A stretch of DNA of 64,000 nt. It comes from Circinella umbellata (lineage: Eukaryota > Mucoromycota > Mucoromycetes > Mucorales > Lichtheimiaceae). A program made the position numbers and the translations under genes. This document shows, in pieces, positions 1 to 12,892 of the stretch. The notes under the pieces were generated by a model. That model did not search any database, was not told the origin of the DNA, and saw nothing but the letters and a program-made list of their open reading frames with translations. The stretch spans positions 124,001-188,000 of the forward strand of contig JAIWNF010000050.1 of the NCBI GenBank assembly GCA_025093555.1. Direction: 5' to 3'. Every line of letters begins with the position of its first letter. The stretch's first letter is position 1.

Positions 1-191
1 AAAAAAATGTTTGTGCGCGTTATGGACACATTTTTGTTCTAGACTTTCCTCTTTCTCTTCCCCCCTCCCCCCTCCCCCCTTCCCCCCATGACCCTTAAAT
101 CTTTGCACTTACAAACTCACATGAATGTTTTTATTATGCAAATCTTTTTTTTTTGCACGGGTTATTGTTGTTATTGTTTCTCAATTTTTAG

Positions 192-583
192 AGGAGCAGA
201 TTATTATCATACATGTTATTGTTTATCCGGTTTATCCACAGCACAACATATTATTACACCTAATTTTGAAAAGGTGAAATTAATTCAAGATCGTGGTACA
301 GATGCTTTGACTGGAGGTATTGGCTCACTCACGTGGTCATGTGCTAATGAATTTACAGCTGTTGGTGAAGTGGATAATATTTTGGTAAATATATATATAT
401 ATATGTTTTGTGAAGTTATTATGAAATGGAAAACTGATTTAGAATCAATAGGCATCTACACATCCCATTCACAACATTGGAATGGATAAAACACGGTCTA
501 TTATCCATTATTTTTATCAAAAAGAAATTGATCCAATTAAAGATTTACTTCCTAAAGATGAAGAACCTAGTTTTGACGAATAA
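192..583 (+). CDS. RAM1: Protein farnesyltransferase beta subunit, C-terminal part (partial)
   Basis: Two exons are visible, 192-384 and 452-583, joined in phase 0; the gene starts upstream of the window. The enzyme attaches farnesyl groups to CaaX-box proteins such as Ras in the cytosol, as a heterodimer with the alpha subunit. The visible 107 residues hold the family signature DYYHTCYCLSGLS, whose His is known in the family as the third zinc ligand, and the C-terminal block THPIHNIG. Exon 192 begins after a TTTTTAG acceptor with the last base of a codon, fitting a Lys before GAD. The intron 385-451 is GTAAAT...ATAG. Reading through that donor would give a false C-terminus. The preceding intron must be at least 191 nt, longer than usual here. 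Geranylgeranyl transferase beta is less likely because of the YHTCYCLSG block. Confidence 0.88.
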
Positions 584-2441
584 AAATCCCCCCCCTTCCA
601 TATTCTTTTTCCTTGATACAAGTTGAAAGAAAGTATTCTGTCAAATCAAAAACGGGGATGCTCATCTGATGATTTTTGTAAATACTAATACCCCATTCAC
701 GAGATTAAGAACGTTTTTTTTTTACTTGTCCATTATTGTGGTGATTGTGTAATTATTAAAAAAAAGAGTGTTTGAGGTCATCTACATATACTTGAATTTA
801 GGAATGTTTATATGTTACGTAAACAAAATGTCTGTGCGTGTTTATTCTTTTTAAAATCATACTTGACTCCCTCCCACATCATTAAAGCTTATCCTTTGTT
901 ATATACAATGTTTTATAATATATTTAAAGCTATACGTACACTTAATCAAATAAATTGATACTGGAAAAATAAGTGGTAAATTATACTATATCATAACCCA
1001 GCTATTGTTTCTTGCATGTATTTAACAAAAATAATCCGTGATATAATTTGTCATCATTATAGAATCATTATTGGAACTCCAAAAAAAAATCAACGTGATA
1101 ATCCTATTTTAATTGAGATGAATTCATGCAAAATAAAAAAAAAAGCAACAGCCTAATATAAATGGATCATTCAGGTTCCCTCGTAAAAAAAACAGCGAAT
1201 AAATCAAAAAAAGACATTCCGCAATGCAATTAGGCTGTGCACAAACAATGAAGGTAACAAAAAAGATACTTTGTGTTCTCGTAGTACAAAATGGACTGAA
1301 AAAAAAAGAAAAGAGTCAATGATGAATGTAAACAAAAAAAAAAAGAGAAGATCAAGGATAACAATGAAATATTAGGAAGGGAGAGCAAAAAAAAGAAACC
1401 ATTTCTTTGAAAAATAAACTCGAGTGTGTTTTTAAAAGGGTTCCCTTCATCAAAAGGAATAAAAAGTATAAAGTGTCAATTTTACGATACATGGCCTAAA
1501 TTCTTTGACTTGCAGATAAAAAAAAAAGAACTTCATTATCGTTGTCATGCGACATTATTACAATATGCTATTTATTTATTTATTAACTGATAATCGTTTT
1601 CATAAACACACAATCAACGTCCCCCCCGACTGTTAGTTAAAAGACCTATTTTACATGATACAAGAAAGGGCGGGTCCTTCCCTATTTGGTGTCGTCTGAC
1701 TCTTTGACCATGTTACCTTTTGAATACCTTTTTTTTTTCTGAATTGAATACCTTATTTAAAAAAAAAGATCGTCGTAGATAGAACGTTCCCATTCATAAT
1801 AATATATAGTAGTTTACATAAATAAAAATTAGATAGAATATATGTGTATATCTTTTTAGTAACGATTATAGAAAAAGGAAATCATTCTTCTTATTTTTGT
1901 TATGATATATAAACAGATATGTATTGTAATACGTACGTTAATGAATTTCTTTCCCCCTACTCCCTCCCAACAACTTAAATACCTATTGAATAATATTTTA
2001 AACAGGGTAACTATATCATTATGAAAAACCGAAGAGGAAAAAAGAATAAAACTACTCTAAGAAGAAGCCTGCAGAAAAAAATAAAAATGTGATTTCTCAC
2101 GCTATGAGTGTGATTGGATCATATGTGCCATCGAGTGGGGGGGGGAAGATTAGGTCTTACGAAATGTTTTCGTTACTGTACAACAAAAATGTAATATTTA
2201 TATAAGACTGAAGAGAACCTCCTGCTTCTCTTCCACTCTTTTTCTTTTTTTTTCCCCTTTCCCACTTAAAAAAAAAGAAGAAGAAGAATAACCTTTATCG
2301 TCTCTTTTTTTTTATACAAATCGCATCTATAATAATCATATATACCTATCAGCAACTTTTAAGAACAAAAAAAAATTTTTTTCTAATTATTCTATCGTTA
2401 TACGCCTATTATTATTATTATTACTATTATTATTATTTGCT
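584..2441. other. Intergenic, no gene seen
   Basis: This AT-rich stretch has many A/T homopolymers and no long open frame. It should contain the 3' UTR of the farnesyltransferase gene and the promoter and leader of the gene at 2442. A run of TTA triplets at about 2409-2437 lies directly before that start codon. I saw no tRNA or conserved coding text. Confidence 0.6.
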
Positions 2442-3089
2442 ATGACGACAAGTAGTAATAACACCAATCTTCGTAATCATCCATATACCTTTGAACAGGC
2501 ATTACAGCACTCTTCAGATTATACACCTCCGCAAGTGACCCGACACCAGCGGACCGGGTATTTTACATGGCTCGTTTTTATGGAAGTCAAATGGGTACCA
2601 TTTGATGCCAATAATCAATATAAACTAGAACAGACATTGAATCTGGGTGGTACATTTGTTGATATTCAAGATTCTCATTTTCCAGGTGTAAAACGCGTTC
2701 GTGCATTTCCAAAATCAAATTATATTTCATATCTCGGGGTCAAATACCGCTTATCGCGCGTGATGCAGCCAGATGCTTGGATCGAACCACCTGATCACGA
2801 AAATAATAGAAACACTACTCATTCTTCATCCTTATCATCAACAGCACCTACATCACAACCACCATCATTATCATTATCCAATAGTATGAATCGTGTATTA
2901 CCAGCACCCTCTACTTTTATTACGATGGATAATAATAATAGTAATCTTGACAGCCATTTCAACAGCAACAATAAGAGTAATACTGGTAATAACAGCAATA
3001 ATAATAACAGTGGTAACAATAATAATACGAGTCGATTAAGCCATTCATATCAATCACTTGCTCGACCTGTATTTTCTAGAGTATCATAA
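2442..3089 (+). CDS. Hypothetical protein with WWE-like N-terminal domain and Asn/Ser-rich tail
   Basis: Single-exon gene of 215 residues. Residues about 40-112 look folded and conserved: a KWVPFD motif, then LEQTLNLGG, DSHFPGVKRVRAFP and a YRLSRVMQPDAW end. The order W-x-PFD, a short helix ending in LE, then beta-rich text resembles a WWE domain (a poly-ADP-ribose or ubiquitin-system interaction module), but this is a by-eye resemblance only. Residues 115-215 are low complexity, rich in Ser, Thr and Asn encoded by AAT/AAC repeats, and probably disordered. The ATG follows a TTA-triplet-rich leader and is the first in frame. I do not recognise a named family, so function is unknown. Confidence 0.7.
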   Translation: MTTSSNNTNLRNHPYTFEQALQHSSDYTPPQVTRHQRTGYFTWLVFMEVKWVPFDANNQYKLEQTLNLGGTFVDIQDSHFPGVKRVRAFPKSNYISYLGVKYRLSRVMQPDAWIEPPDHENNRNTTHSSSLSSTAPTSQPPSLSLSNSMNRVLPAPSTFITMDNNNSNLDSHFNSNNKSNTGNNSNNNNSGNNNNTSRLSHSYQSLARPVFSRVS

Positions 3090-3341
3090 TTAGAGAAATG
3101 GGGCTGTTTTTTTTAAACGTGTAGTTTTTTTTATAAACTGCGGGAACTCTATATAATTCACTCTCAACTAAAAGAAAAAAAAAATAAGCACGCACATAAA
3201 CCAACTCTCTTTTTTTCTTTTTGTAAATAGTTTTACCTTATATTACCCTTATTATATTTCCCTCCCCTCCCCCCTCAAACACCTCTCTCTTTTTTAAACT
3301 TTTCGCTTTTTTAATAATAATAATAATAATAATAACCAGTC

Positions 3342-4037
3342 ATGACTGAAGTAAAAGCACAATCTAGTAGAATGGATTTCCTGTTTCAAGCAAGCCATGT
3401 TCTATTTTCCTCATGTCCCGAATTATCTCGATTTTACATGAGTGAGTTTCAACAATGTTTACGACAACAAGATCTTATTCCAGCTAAATCTATTACAAAA
3501 TCCTGTTGTCCACGATGTGGGCAAATCTATGTACCAGGATTGAATACAACTGTAAAACTTGAATCCATAAAAAAAAAGAAAAAGAATCTCGGTGATAAGA
3601 AGAATAAGAATAAGGATGATAATAAAAGTAAAAGAAAAAATCAATTGATATACCAATGTAATGCGTGTACGCATAAAATGACGTTTCCAGGATCCAATCC
3701 TCATTTACCAAGGGCTCAATTATTGAAAACAAAGACGATGACAGCGACTCCAGTCACTATAGCAACGACGACGACAACAACAAAGGCCGTGACCACCCAC
3801 AATAACACATCATCATCATTATCAAAACAGCCAGTACCGAAACAACAACAACAACAAAAACAGCCATTATTACATCAACAACAACAACCCGTAGGAATTG
3901 ATAAGAAAAAGAAAAAGAATAAAGGAGGTAAAAAGAATCATTTACAAGCAATGCTTGCAAGTCGACAACAATCCAAAGAAGCTGAAAAGAAAGGCGGAGG
4001 AGGATTAGGATTAAATGATTTCTTATCTTCATTATAA
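3342..4037 (+). CDS. SNM1: Snm1/C18orf21-like RNase MRP (Rpr2/Rpp21-type) zinc-ribbon protein
   Basis: Single exon, 231 residues. The N-terminal helix block (MDFLFQASHVLF, then LSRFYMSEFQQCLRQ) is followed by a split zinc ribbon, CPRCGQIYVPG and later CNACTHKMTF, separated by a Lys-rich loop. This layout, the I/VYVPG after the first CxxC, the basic low-complexity tail and the C-terminal LNDFLSSL match yeast Snm1 and animal C18orf21, which belong to the Rpr2/Rpp21 group of RNase MRP/P protein subunits. RNase MRP acts in the nucleolus on pre-rRNA. The length fits the family. The tail has poly-Thr and poly-Gln tracts. It converges with the next gene, with 127 bp between stop codons. Rpp21 of RNase P itself is the main alternative. 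Confidence 0.68.
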   Translation: MTEVKAQSSRMDFLFQASHVLFSSCPELSRFYMSEFQQCLRQQDLIPAKSITKSCCPRCGQIYVPGLNTTVKLESIKKKKKNLGDKKNKNKDDNKSKRKNQLIYQCNACTHKMTFPGSNPHLPRAQLLKTKTMTATPVTIATTTTTTKAVTTHNNTSSSLSKQPVPKQQQQQKQPLLHQQQQPVGIDKKKKKNKGGKKNHLQAMLASRQQSKEAEKKGGGGLGLNDFLSSL

Positions 4038-4164
4038 TAATAATAAGAATAAAGGATTATTTTATACTCTGTATTAAAAACAAAAATAATTATATATATT
4101 ATATTATATATGCATTTTACAAAGAATACTATACACGGTTTTTTTTTTAAAAGGTAGCATTTCA

Positions 4165-6111
4165 TTACTCTTCAGATTGAGATGGTTGGTTTGGATATAT
4201 TACATCGCTCATGTTGGATAAAAATGATGATGAAGGTGATGTTGTCGAAATATGTCGATCACTCGTACTCATAATAGGAGTGGATGGCGTATTGTCATTC
4301 AATAACCAATAGGGATATCTTGTTTCTTGTGGAGGGGGTGGTATTATAGTAGTAGAAGTAGCATGCATGGATGAATCATGATCCTGTTCCAATTCGGATG
4401 GTGGATCCATTGTCATGATGGCTGATTCATTTATTGTTGGAGGATCTGATATCATACTTTCACAAGGAGATGAGGATGGATCCATTTCTTTTTGTTCAAT
4501 CGATCGTAGTCGTTTTCTTGGTTTGTTCACTAATTTATTAAAAAGATTGGAGGGAGGGGGAGATAATTTGTCAACATTTTTAATTCAACATTTCTTGGAA
4601 AGTAAACTATTTTTTTTTTACCTGAAGATGCATGCCTCATTCGAAATTCACTTAAATACTGTTGATATTGCTATATAATTATGTTGAGACTATATTAAAT
4701 AACCAAAAGGGAAAAGGGGAGTAAAAACAATACATCATTTTTTTTTTTACTTTTATTTACCTTATGTTCATCTGTTAACTGATATTTTGCTTGAGCCAAA
4801 ATATAATCATCTTTTGCATAATCCGCTTTGACTTCATAAAATTTCCTTTCATTCGGTTCCAAATTTTTCCATCGATCTCCTGTAATCTTTGAAAGTGTTG
4901 TAAAAGAAAGATTTTGTTCTTTCAATTCCATTCGAATATCATTTGAAAACATGACATAAGCAGAAGGTGGTTTTTTAGGTGCATTGTGATCTATTCTGGC
5001 TCTTCTTCGATATCTTCTTTTCCATATTTTATTGATGTTTTCACTTGTTACCATATCTTCATCATTGGATGAACTTGTTTGCGTACTACCACCGAGACTC
5101 ATAGAACTGACAGATGCGTGATGACTTAAATTTCCTCCTGTAAAAGAAGGATGTGATTTAGGTGATGTGAGAAGGATCGATGGATCACGCGTAAAATCTA
5201 GTATAGTAAAAAAGAAAATCATTAATGATTGTAATGAATAGTAAATAGAGATATAGATATTGAATGAATAGGAAAAAGGAGGAATTTGTATAGACTGAAA
5301 GAGAGAGAGAGGGGGGGAGGAAAAGAAACTCTTACCTCTTTCTGATGGATCATTTGATCCAAAATAGTCCAAATTCTGGTGATTCTGATGGTGAGGATGA
5401 TAATGACTATTATTACTATGATTATTATTTAAGATTAAAGGTGAAATAGCTGATTTTCTTTTGCTGTTGGCAATGGCTCGTTGTAATAACTATTTTTATT
5501 TTATAAACGTGGTTTTAATTATGCAGGGCAAAAAAAAAAAAAAAAAGAACAAATTACTTCTATCTTTTTACTTACTCGTCGATGACCTCGTTTCACACCC
5601 ATTTGTTCTAAATCAATCTCAGTCACTTCAAATAACTATAAATGATCAGATTTATAATTATATATATGCTGTGTGTTATACAAGAATAATATACAACGTC
5701 ATTGCTGTGAAAAAAACAACAGCAAAAAAACAGAGATAATAAGACTCTTATATATATTACCGCTTCGAGTTGTTCAAAACCTTCTTGAATCATGACATTA
5801 TAATATTGAGAAAGATTACAACTCGCTAAGAAAGCTTTAATTTGATATTGATCTGTTGCACTATCATTTGATTGTTGTTGTTGTTCTTGTTGTGAGGAGG
5901 TGGAGGAGGATGCTATCGTGGCTATTGCCATAGCATGATGAATAGTAGAAGAAACAGGAGAAACAGTGGATAAACTAGAATCCACTTTTTCCCCTGTTGA
6001 TATCGTGGCTACCGTATCAGTAACTGTATTTGTATTTGTTGTTGTATTAGTTGTTGTTGTTGCATAAGTATCTCTTGAATCGTCTGTTGATTCGTCAATC
6101 AAAGAATTCAT
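4165..6111 (-). CDS. SAM-domain and HMG-box protein
   Basis: Six exons, read downward: 6111-5761, 5635-5576, 5489-5336, 5197-4761, 4670-4622, 4529-4165; all junctions keep phase, giving 471 residues. Residues about 88-146 form a SAM domain (QYQIKAFLASCNLSQYYN, then DLEQMGVKRGHR and LLQRAIANS), split over three exons. Residues about 261-330 form an HMG box (APKKPPSAYVMFSNDIR, TLSKITGDRWKNLEPNER), preceded by a basic stretch KRRYRRRAR. The N-terminus is Thr/Ser/Gln rich and the C-terminus Pro/Ser rich. HMG boxes bind the DNA minor groove and SAM domains oligomerise, so it is probably a nuclear DNA-binding regulator. The start was placed at the ATG of MNSLIDE; upstream in-frame text contains a TTTTGTGCAG acceptor-like site and looks like leader. 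It is not the sex locus: its usual neighbours are absent. Confidence 0.85.
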
Positions 6112-8296
6112 AAGGGGTATATTATTTTTTTTCGACTGCACAAAAAAAAAAGAACCTATACACTTAATTTTATGAGACAAATCGTGATTGTGAAAAAATA
6201 AAAAAGTTTAAAGAAAAAATAAAAGAAAAAATAGTCGGACGCAGTAAAAAAAAAAAAAAGCAAAGAAAAGAGTCAGAGAAAGAGGGAAAACATAAATCTG
6301 CAGAAATGAATGGAACAATATATTATAGCATCAAAAAAAAAAAAAATCAATTTAATTCAATTCAATTGATTGTGTAAAAACATTCGAGTTATTTCAATGT
6401 TTTTTTTTTTCTTGAAAACACAATCCAATGAAAGGAAATTAAGAAAAGGTTTTGGTGCTTTTGCCACTCCCCCCTTCTCACAGTATTCATCTCATACAAG
6501 TGTAAAAGTAATAAATAAAAAGTTGATTTGGGAAGGAGTGACAAAAAAAAAAAATGCATAGGTGAATCGGAACCCAAGTTTTCTTACTTTTTTTTTATGT
6601 TCTTTTTGGTAGATCAAAACGGAAAATAAAAAGATGTAGGTAACCTAGCAACGGAACGGCATATAACATTCTTATGCTTTATTACAAAGAGAGAGAGAAA
6701 GTAAGAGAGAGAAAGAGGAAAGAGGAAAGAATCTTGGAAATTATTATCGCTACCTAATTTTTTTTTTTTTTTGTGCGTCGTGTGACATAATTTTTGGGTG
6801 ATGGTTATATATAAATCTTGGAACTCTTATATCATGCGCGCATAATTTAACTGAAAATATCGCTTTATGGTCATATGCAAAACAATGGGAAAATTCAAAT
6901 CCTCATTTATTTTATGCATGTAAAAGAAAAAGTTGTTTTTTTTTTTTTTGCTCATCGGGTAAAAGTCTCGAGTATCATACCGTGATTCTTAAGTATATAT
7001 TATTACTTATTGCCAAAAAAGAAACCTTTTTCGAAAAAGATATTTTATTTACCTAATAAAATCTACCTATGTATGATAAACAACTTAGGGAGCTTGTCTG
7101 TCATTATCGTCTTCTCCCCTCTATTTATTTTTACCCCCCAAAAGTATAAGCAACGGGGAAAGGGAAAAAAAAAAGGTTAAAGAAAAATCAAATATTCTAT
7201 ATACACAGACTATACAACCATTATTTTTCTCAATAATTATAATGACTCCCTAGTAATAAAACAACAATCAATTTTTTCTTTTTTACTGGTGCACATTTTA
7301 TATATAAATACATGTATATCCTTGTATGTACATCCTCTTCTCTCTCTCTCTCTCCCCCCTTCCTCTACTTGTACGTAGCTTAAAAAAGATCTCGTGCTTA
7401 AAATCCTTTAAACCTTCCCAGTTTGTACCTATCTAAGAACCCTGATTTTTATTATACAGCGCCGATCTTTTCTTTTTATTATTATTTTATACTTTTTATA
7501 ATAAAATTAATAAGAATAGTAATAGTAATAACTTATTTTACATATCATTTTTAGCTTGGCAAACAAAAAAAGAAGATTGGTGTTCTTATGTCTTGTCCAG
7601 TTTCGATCATAAGTTTTTATATATCAACATTTTAAATCGGTCTTCCCTCCCTTTTTGTTATTATCATTATCATTATTATTATTTTCACTATTAATTATTA
7701 TTATTATTATTTTCATATAAGAAATAGAGTACTAATAATTATAATAATAATAGTAGTAATGATTACAATAATATAAGGCAGTAATTACAATAATGTGATG
7801 ATAATATGATGATATATAATTTATTTACATGTATAATATAGCATTAACATAACTAATAAACATCTTATTCCTGCATTTAGAAACGTAAACACGCATAAAA
7901 ACAAACTGACCAGTTCATTAACCTTCTTCTGACTCCTTATATAATTCTTTCTTTCTTTTTTTATTTATTTATTCTCTTTCTTTTACTACCTATTATTATT
8001 ATTATTATAGAATAGTATAAAAAAAAAGAACTCCTGCTGATATCCCTTGTTTTTTTTTTCTCGGTTAAACTACCTTATATTTTGCTTCAATATTACTTTT
8101 ATAACTGTTTGTATTATTATTATCATTATTATTTTTCTTTATAATTTTTTTTTTATATAAAAAAAAAACCCCTTCCATACTCCTATCTTTTATTTTGACT
8201 CTTTCTTTGACACTACAATCCATAAAAAAAACGTTTTTTTTTCTTTTTTATATAATATATATATTTCTCTCCTGAAAATAATAATAATAATTCCAT
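6112..8296. other. Divergent promoter region, no gene seen
   Basis: About 2.2 kb between two divergently transcribed putative transcription-factor genes. It has long T and A runs, (TTA)n tracts at about 7660-7710 and a CT-rich stretch near 7336-7370. Short open frames near 6370-6577 lack any conserved text. Such long upstream regions are common for regulator genes, but I could not pick out individual sites. Confidence 0.5.
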
Positions 8297-10078
8297 ATGT
8301 CATCTCCTGGTATCAATCATCCTTTAGTTCATGACGCGCGAGAGAGCGCATTGACGTTTATTCATCCTAACCCCACAAACGATGCTGATCAATTGTCACC
8401 AACATTTACAGTATCTTCTTCCTCTTCTTTCACTTCTTTGTCTTCTTTTAACAAAAATAATCAAGAAAAACCATCCATTGAACATCACACAGCTCTAGTT
8501 CCATCTTCTAATAGTCACACCAGAACAAATCATACTTCAACTGTCACTATTCCTACTACTACTACTACTACCACTACTACAGCAACACCAGACACATATA
8601 TGACTACTGTTAATAATTTGAAAGAAGAATCACCGCAATCTCAATGTTTATTTAGTTATGCTGAATTGCTTACATCGCAAACAACGAGTCTTCCATCTAC
8701 TGATGGATATCAACATCATCATCCACATTCTGATCATAACACTAGTAATAACAACCATTCTAATCATCATCCCCATCCCCCTCATCACCAACATCATCAT
8801 TCTAACAATAATCATCAACAATCCCGTACTTCTTATAACCATCCTCATCAGCAACAACTTCCTAGAGAGACATTTACAACCACTGCTACTACATCATCTC
8901 CATCTTTCCTCAGTCGTCCATCTCAAGGATCTATGAATATGTTACCTCCACCTCCACCTGTAACATCCATGACGGGTTTACATCCATTGAATATGCCCTA
9001 TTCACCTTCCTCACCGATTGCTCGACCTCTTCAACAACAACAGCAACAACAACAACAAAATCGAGAACCTTCATTTTATGATGGGTTTGGATACCCCTAT
9101 GTATGCAATAATAATAACACGAATAATAATTCCAACAACGCTAGTAGTAATAATGGCACAAGTATCCAAGGAGCGAGTCGAGATAATAAACCACCTCGTG
9201 CTTTAAACAGTCCTACTTCAGGAATGATACAAAACTATGGTCATCTTTGTACCTCCTCATCCTCCTCAGCATCTTCCTCCTCATCTCGACCTGTCACTCC
9301 CGTGTCACCCCTAATGTCACTATCGCTCGAAACACATGAATCAAAAAACATGTATACTCATTTCCGTCGTGCCACCATGCATGACATTCGTACCCATAGT
9401 CATGGACCCGTAGTTCACAATAATAATAATAATAATGTGCGTGATCAAATGTGGAATCCAGATTACGCGAAACCAGCACAACAACAACAGCAAACAACTT
9501 CGCCGAATGGACCTCCGCCACCTCCACAACCTAGATCCCGTGGTCGTCGGGTATCGAACGTTCCAACACATGGTGTTAGGATGTTTACATGTCAAGCTGA
9601 AGGGTGTGGAAAAGTATTTAAACGTTCAGAACATCTCAAACGTCATATTCGTTCGATTCATACATTAGAAAAACGTAAGTTTGTTCGATAACTATTTTAA
9701 AAAGTGATAGATACTAACTAATGATGATAATTAAAATAATTAGCATTTGAATGTCCTTATCAAAGCTGTCATAAACGATTTTCTCGGTCAGATAATTTGA
9801 ATCAACATATTCGAATTCATCGTCATAGTAATGCGGGTATTAAAGAAAAGAAACAACGTCCTGGAATAAATATACGTCTGGATCGTCATCATCAACAACA
9901 TCATCCTAATAATAATAATAATAATCCATCCCATTCTCATCCACTACTTCATCATCCTCATTCATCAGAAACTACTACTATTACAACAACACCACCACAT
10001 ACAGGTCCTTCTCCATCTACTACTACAACAACTACTACTACTCCTTATCATCCATTTTCAAACTATTGCACTCTTTAA
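8297..10078 (+). CDS. C2H2 zinc-finger transcription factor, Msn2/Seb1-type
   Basis: Two exons, 8297-9674 and 9744-10078, joined in phase 1, giving 570 residues. Two adjacent fingers lie near residues 431-489 and the intron interrupts the linker: the first reads CQAEGCGKVFKRSEHLKRH (C-x4-C-x12-H-x4-H), and the linker TLEKPFECP is restored only after splicing. The second continues CHKRFSRSDNLNQH (C-x4-C-x12-H-x3-H). This finger pair is typical of Msn2/Msn4/Seb1 stress regulators, which bind AGGGG-type elements. The rest is low complexity: Ser/Thr, His-rich (near residues 135-185), Gln runs, Asn runs and poly-Pro, as in activation regions. Unspliced reading would end with KFVR after the first finger. 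Targets cannot be told from sequence. Confidence 0.88.
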
Positions 10079-12892
10079 TCATGATTTTCTTTTTCTTTTA
10101 TTTTTGATGACAACTTCATATCTACATTCACTTGGGTTTTTTTTTTCTACCTCCTTTTTATTTTATTTTATTTTTTTCATGCGAAAAAAAAAAATCAAAT
10201 TTACGCATAAATTTTCACAAAACTTTTTATATAAGAAACATAACAAAGAAGTTTTTTTTTTTTGAATAAAAGAAAAAAACACTTACGATCTTTTTTTTTA
10301 TATGTCAATCAAGCTTTTTTCTTTTTCATACACGCAACCTTCTACTTTCATAACAGGCAACCCTTTTTTTTCTTTTTTTTTTCTTAATACGTGAACTTTT
10401 GTATCATACTTTTTTTTTTATATCAAATTATTTCTTTCTTTCCCCCCCCTCTCCCTTTTTTTCTCTCTTTTTTTTTTTTAATAATAATTTACAAATAAAA
10501 TAAAGGCATACACAGTAAACATTGAGTAAAAATAAATAAAAGATATTCATTCTTATTTATATGAATATTTTGAATGTCAATTTGACATAGGTATTACACC
10601 AAGATACATGTCAAAAAAAAAGGGTAATATTTAAGTTTCAGTAAATACATCTACAACGACTCCTTACTTAATTGGTATAGAATGAGTCCATCCTTTTCTT
10701 TACGTACGTATACCGAAATCTGTTTTTTTTGTGGGTGTCGGGATGAATATAATATTGTGCATCGATTTCTTTATATAATTTTCTAAATCGTATGTAACAT
10801 TAAACAATATGGTTTTAGATATAACATAAATTTTCAAAATTTAAATAAAGTTTAAATGATAAATCAAACGTTTTATTTTGATGCATGTTTATTTTTCACA
10901 TCAACAAGTTTCTAAGGGGGTTGAGGAGTTATACCTGGTGATTCTCTTTAAAGGGAGTAGAAAGGAGAGAGACAGAAAAAAAAAAGGAGGAGGGAGGGGG
11001 GAGGATTAATAATAATAATTTGTGTGTCTCAACAACTTTTTGACATCTAATAATGTAGAATGTATTCATTTTACGTACGTACTTTATTAATCTGACACGT
11101 AGACTGTGTATTACCGACAGTATAACCCAAAAAAACATCAATGATTAAAATACGTTTTACTATTTTCAAATCATTTTAAGGGGGAAGTAGAATAATCAAT
11201 CATTATGATGTATATGTTTAGGTACAATTGAATCAAAATTGAATGAAATACGTAAAGAGATTTGTGCTTAGAAAAAAAATTATAATAAACGTAAAACAGT
11301 ATGTTCATTATAATATATAATAAAAGTTATCCCTTCTATATAATTATTTAGCAAGACATCGAGTTATTACGTATATTATATTATATATGTGTCGACTCTA
11401 TAAAAACATTATTTAAAATTTACGTATTGATCTCTCCTATTGATATTATATTGATATTAAGTGTTGTTATATCGTGGGGGGAAAAAGGTACAAAAAGTAA
11501 TAAAAGAAGCATAAAATAAAAGAATTATTATTTGACTACACTATAATAATGCAGCATCAAAGTGACTCTCACCGTCAAGCCATTTGTAGGCTAAGAAGAA
11601 TTTCTTTTGTCAAATGGCCTATAACCTTATAAGCGATCACATTGAATAGCAGAAGCTTGTCAGAGAGGATCTACGGCTGAGATATATATGACCAGAAAAA
11701 TAAAAAAAAGCGCTGGCTCAACCAAGAAATGACGCGCCATGGTTTGCCAGGCATTCTATTTGGAAGGACAAGACCATAAAAAAATGTTCATCGTTATCCC
11801 CACTAGATCACAAAAACGACGGTCTCCTCCCCAGCTTTCTGTTTCTTTTTCTTTTTCAGTCCCAAAGCTTTTTAGGCGCCAAGATAGAGAAAATGATGAT
11901 CGCTCCTTGCCTCTAAACAAACTGTCTTCTTGAATCTTAATCAGCATTGAATCTACACTGTTACTATTGAACCCACATATCAATCACCCGTAAATTAATT
12001 AAATACAATATACATTCTTTTTTTTTTGTATACGCTTACGAGTCATCCATTATATTATCCAGTAAAGCGCGTGTAGGGAAATCCATACTGGGCCAGTGGC
12101 GTTCGGGACCCTTCTAAATAATATAAACCATTTGGCCTCGACTAAGTGTATTTTCCATCATCGAAAATAGCATATCGTCAATCCAATGAGATTGTTTTAG
12201 ATACCACCAGTCTAAAAATAAAGTAAAGAGATTGTCTGTTTATCAGAATACTATTATGATCCGTCATTTCTCCAGAATAGCAACAGAATACATTCCTACT
12301 TTTTAGTAATTCTGTTTCATCGCTCTTTTTAAATCAAATTAAACATAATGGTTAACCTAAATGATTCTGGATAGTATCAAAATTTTGGGTGATACGTAAT
12401 AAAAAGCATTTCTATTATTTTTTTTCTTTTGAATGGTCATCGTTCCCAAGATCTATATATAACACTATAAGGCCATAAGAAAATCTGATAATTAAAATGG
12501 ATATTGGTTATATTTTAGTTGTATGTTTTTACCTTTTTTCATTGCCTACCTGTTCTTGTACTATCCACTGCCTAAAGATGGAAAATTCAGAACTATTTTC
12601 ATCCTCTTGGTTTGACGATACGTTGGGTCTATTGGAACTGTTTTCATCAAACATGAATGCCACTGGAAGTGGATGCAACTGTAAAAAAAGATCCATTGTA
12701 CGTATCTTTTTTATCATTTGAGTAAAACACGTAAATTTCATACCACACTATAATACACCCCAAAACAGAATAAATGATAGCTTACACAGCCGATAAAATC
12801 TCCAATAAAATGTCATTCCAAATGGTTTATATTATATTTTTTATTTACGTGGTCTATTCACATATTTAGGAATACAATGAATCTTTTTTTGT
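10079..12892. other. Intergenic, no intact gene seen
   Basis: About 2.8 kb of AT-rich sequence. The first 500 bp is full of T runs, probably 3' UTR and terminator of the zinc-finger gene. TACGTACGTA occurs at 10701 and 11072. A short inverted repeat (GCCATTTG ... CAAATGGC) lies at about 11580-11625. Small open frames at 11739-11983 and 12497-12741 overlap on both strands and show no recognisable text. Confidence 0.5.

Noticed and set aside
2819..3019. Leu-rich minus-strand frame opposite the WWE-like gene
   Set aside because: Complement of AAT/AAC repeats in the coding strand.
8648..9668. Several open frames overlapping the zinc-finger gene on both strands
   Set aside because: They are mirror frames of His/Asn/Gln-rich codon repeats in the real gene, which alone contains zinc fingers and a valid intron.
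10929..11141. 70-codon minus-strand frame
   Set aside because: No conserved text, and it spans homopolymer runs typical of non-coding DNA here.
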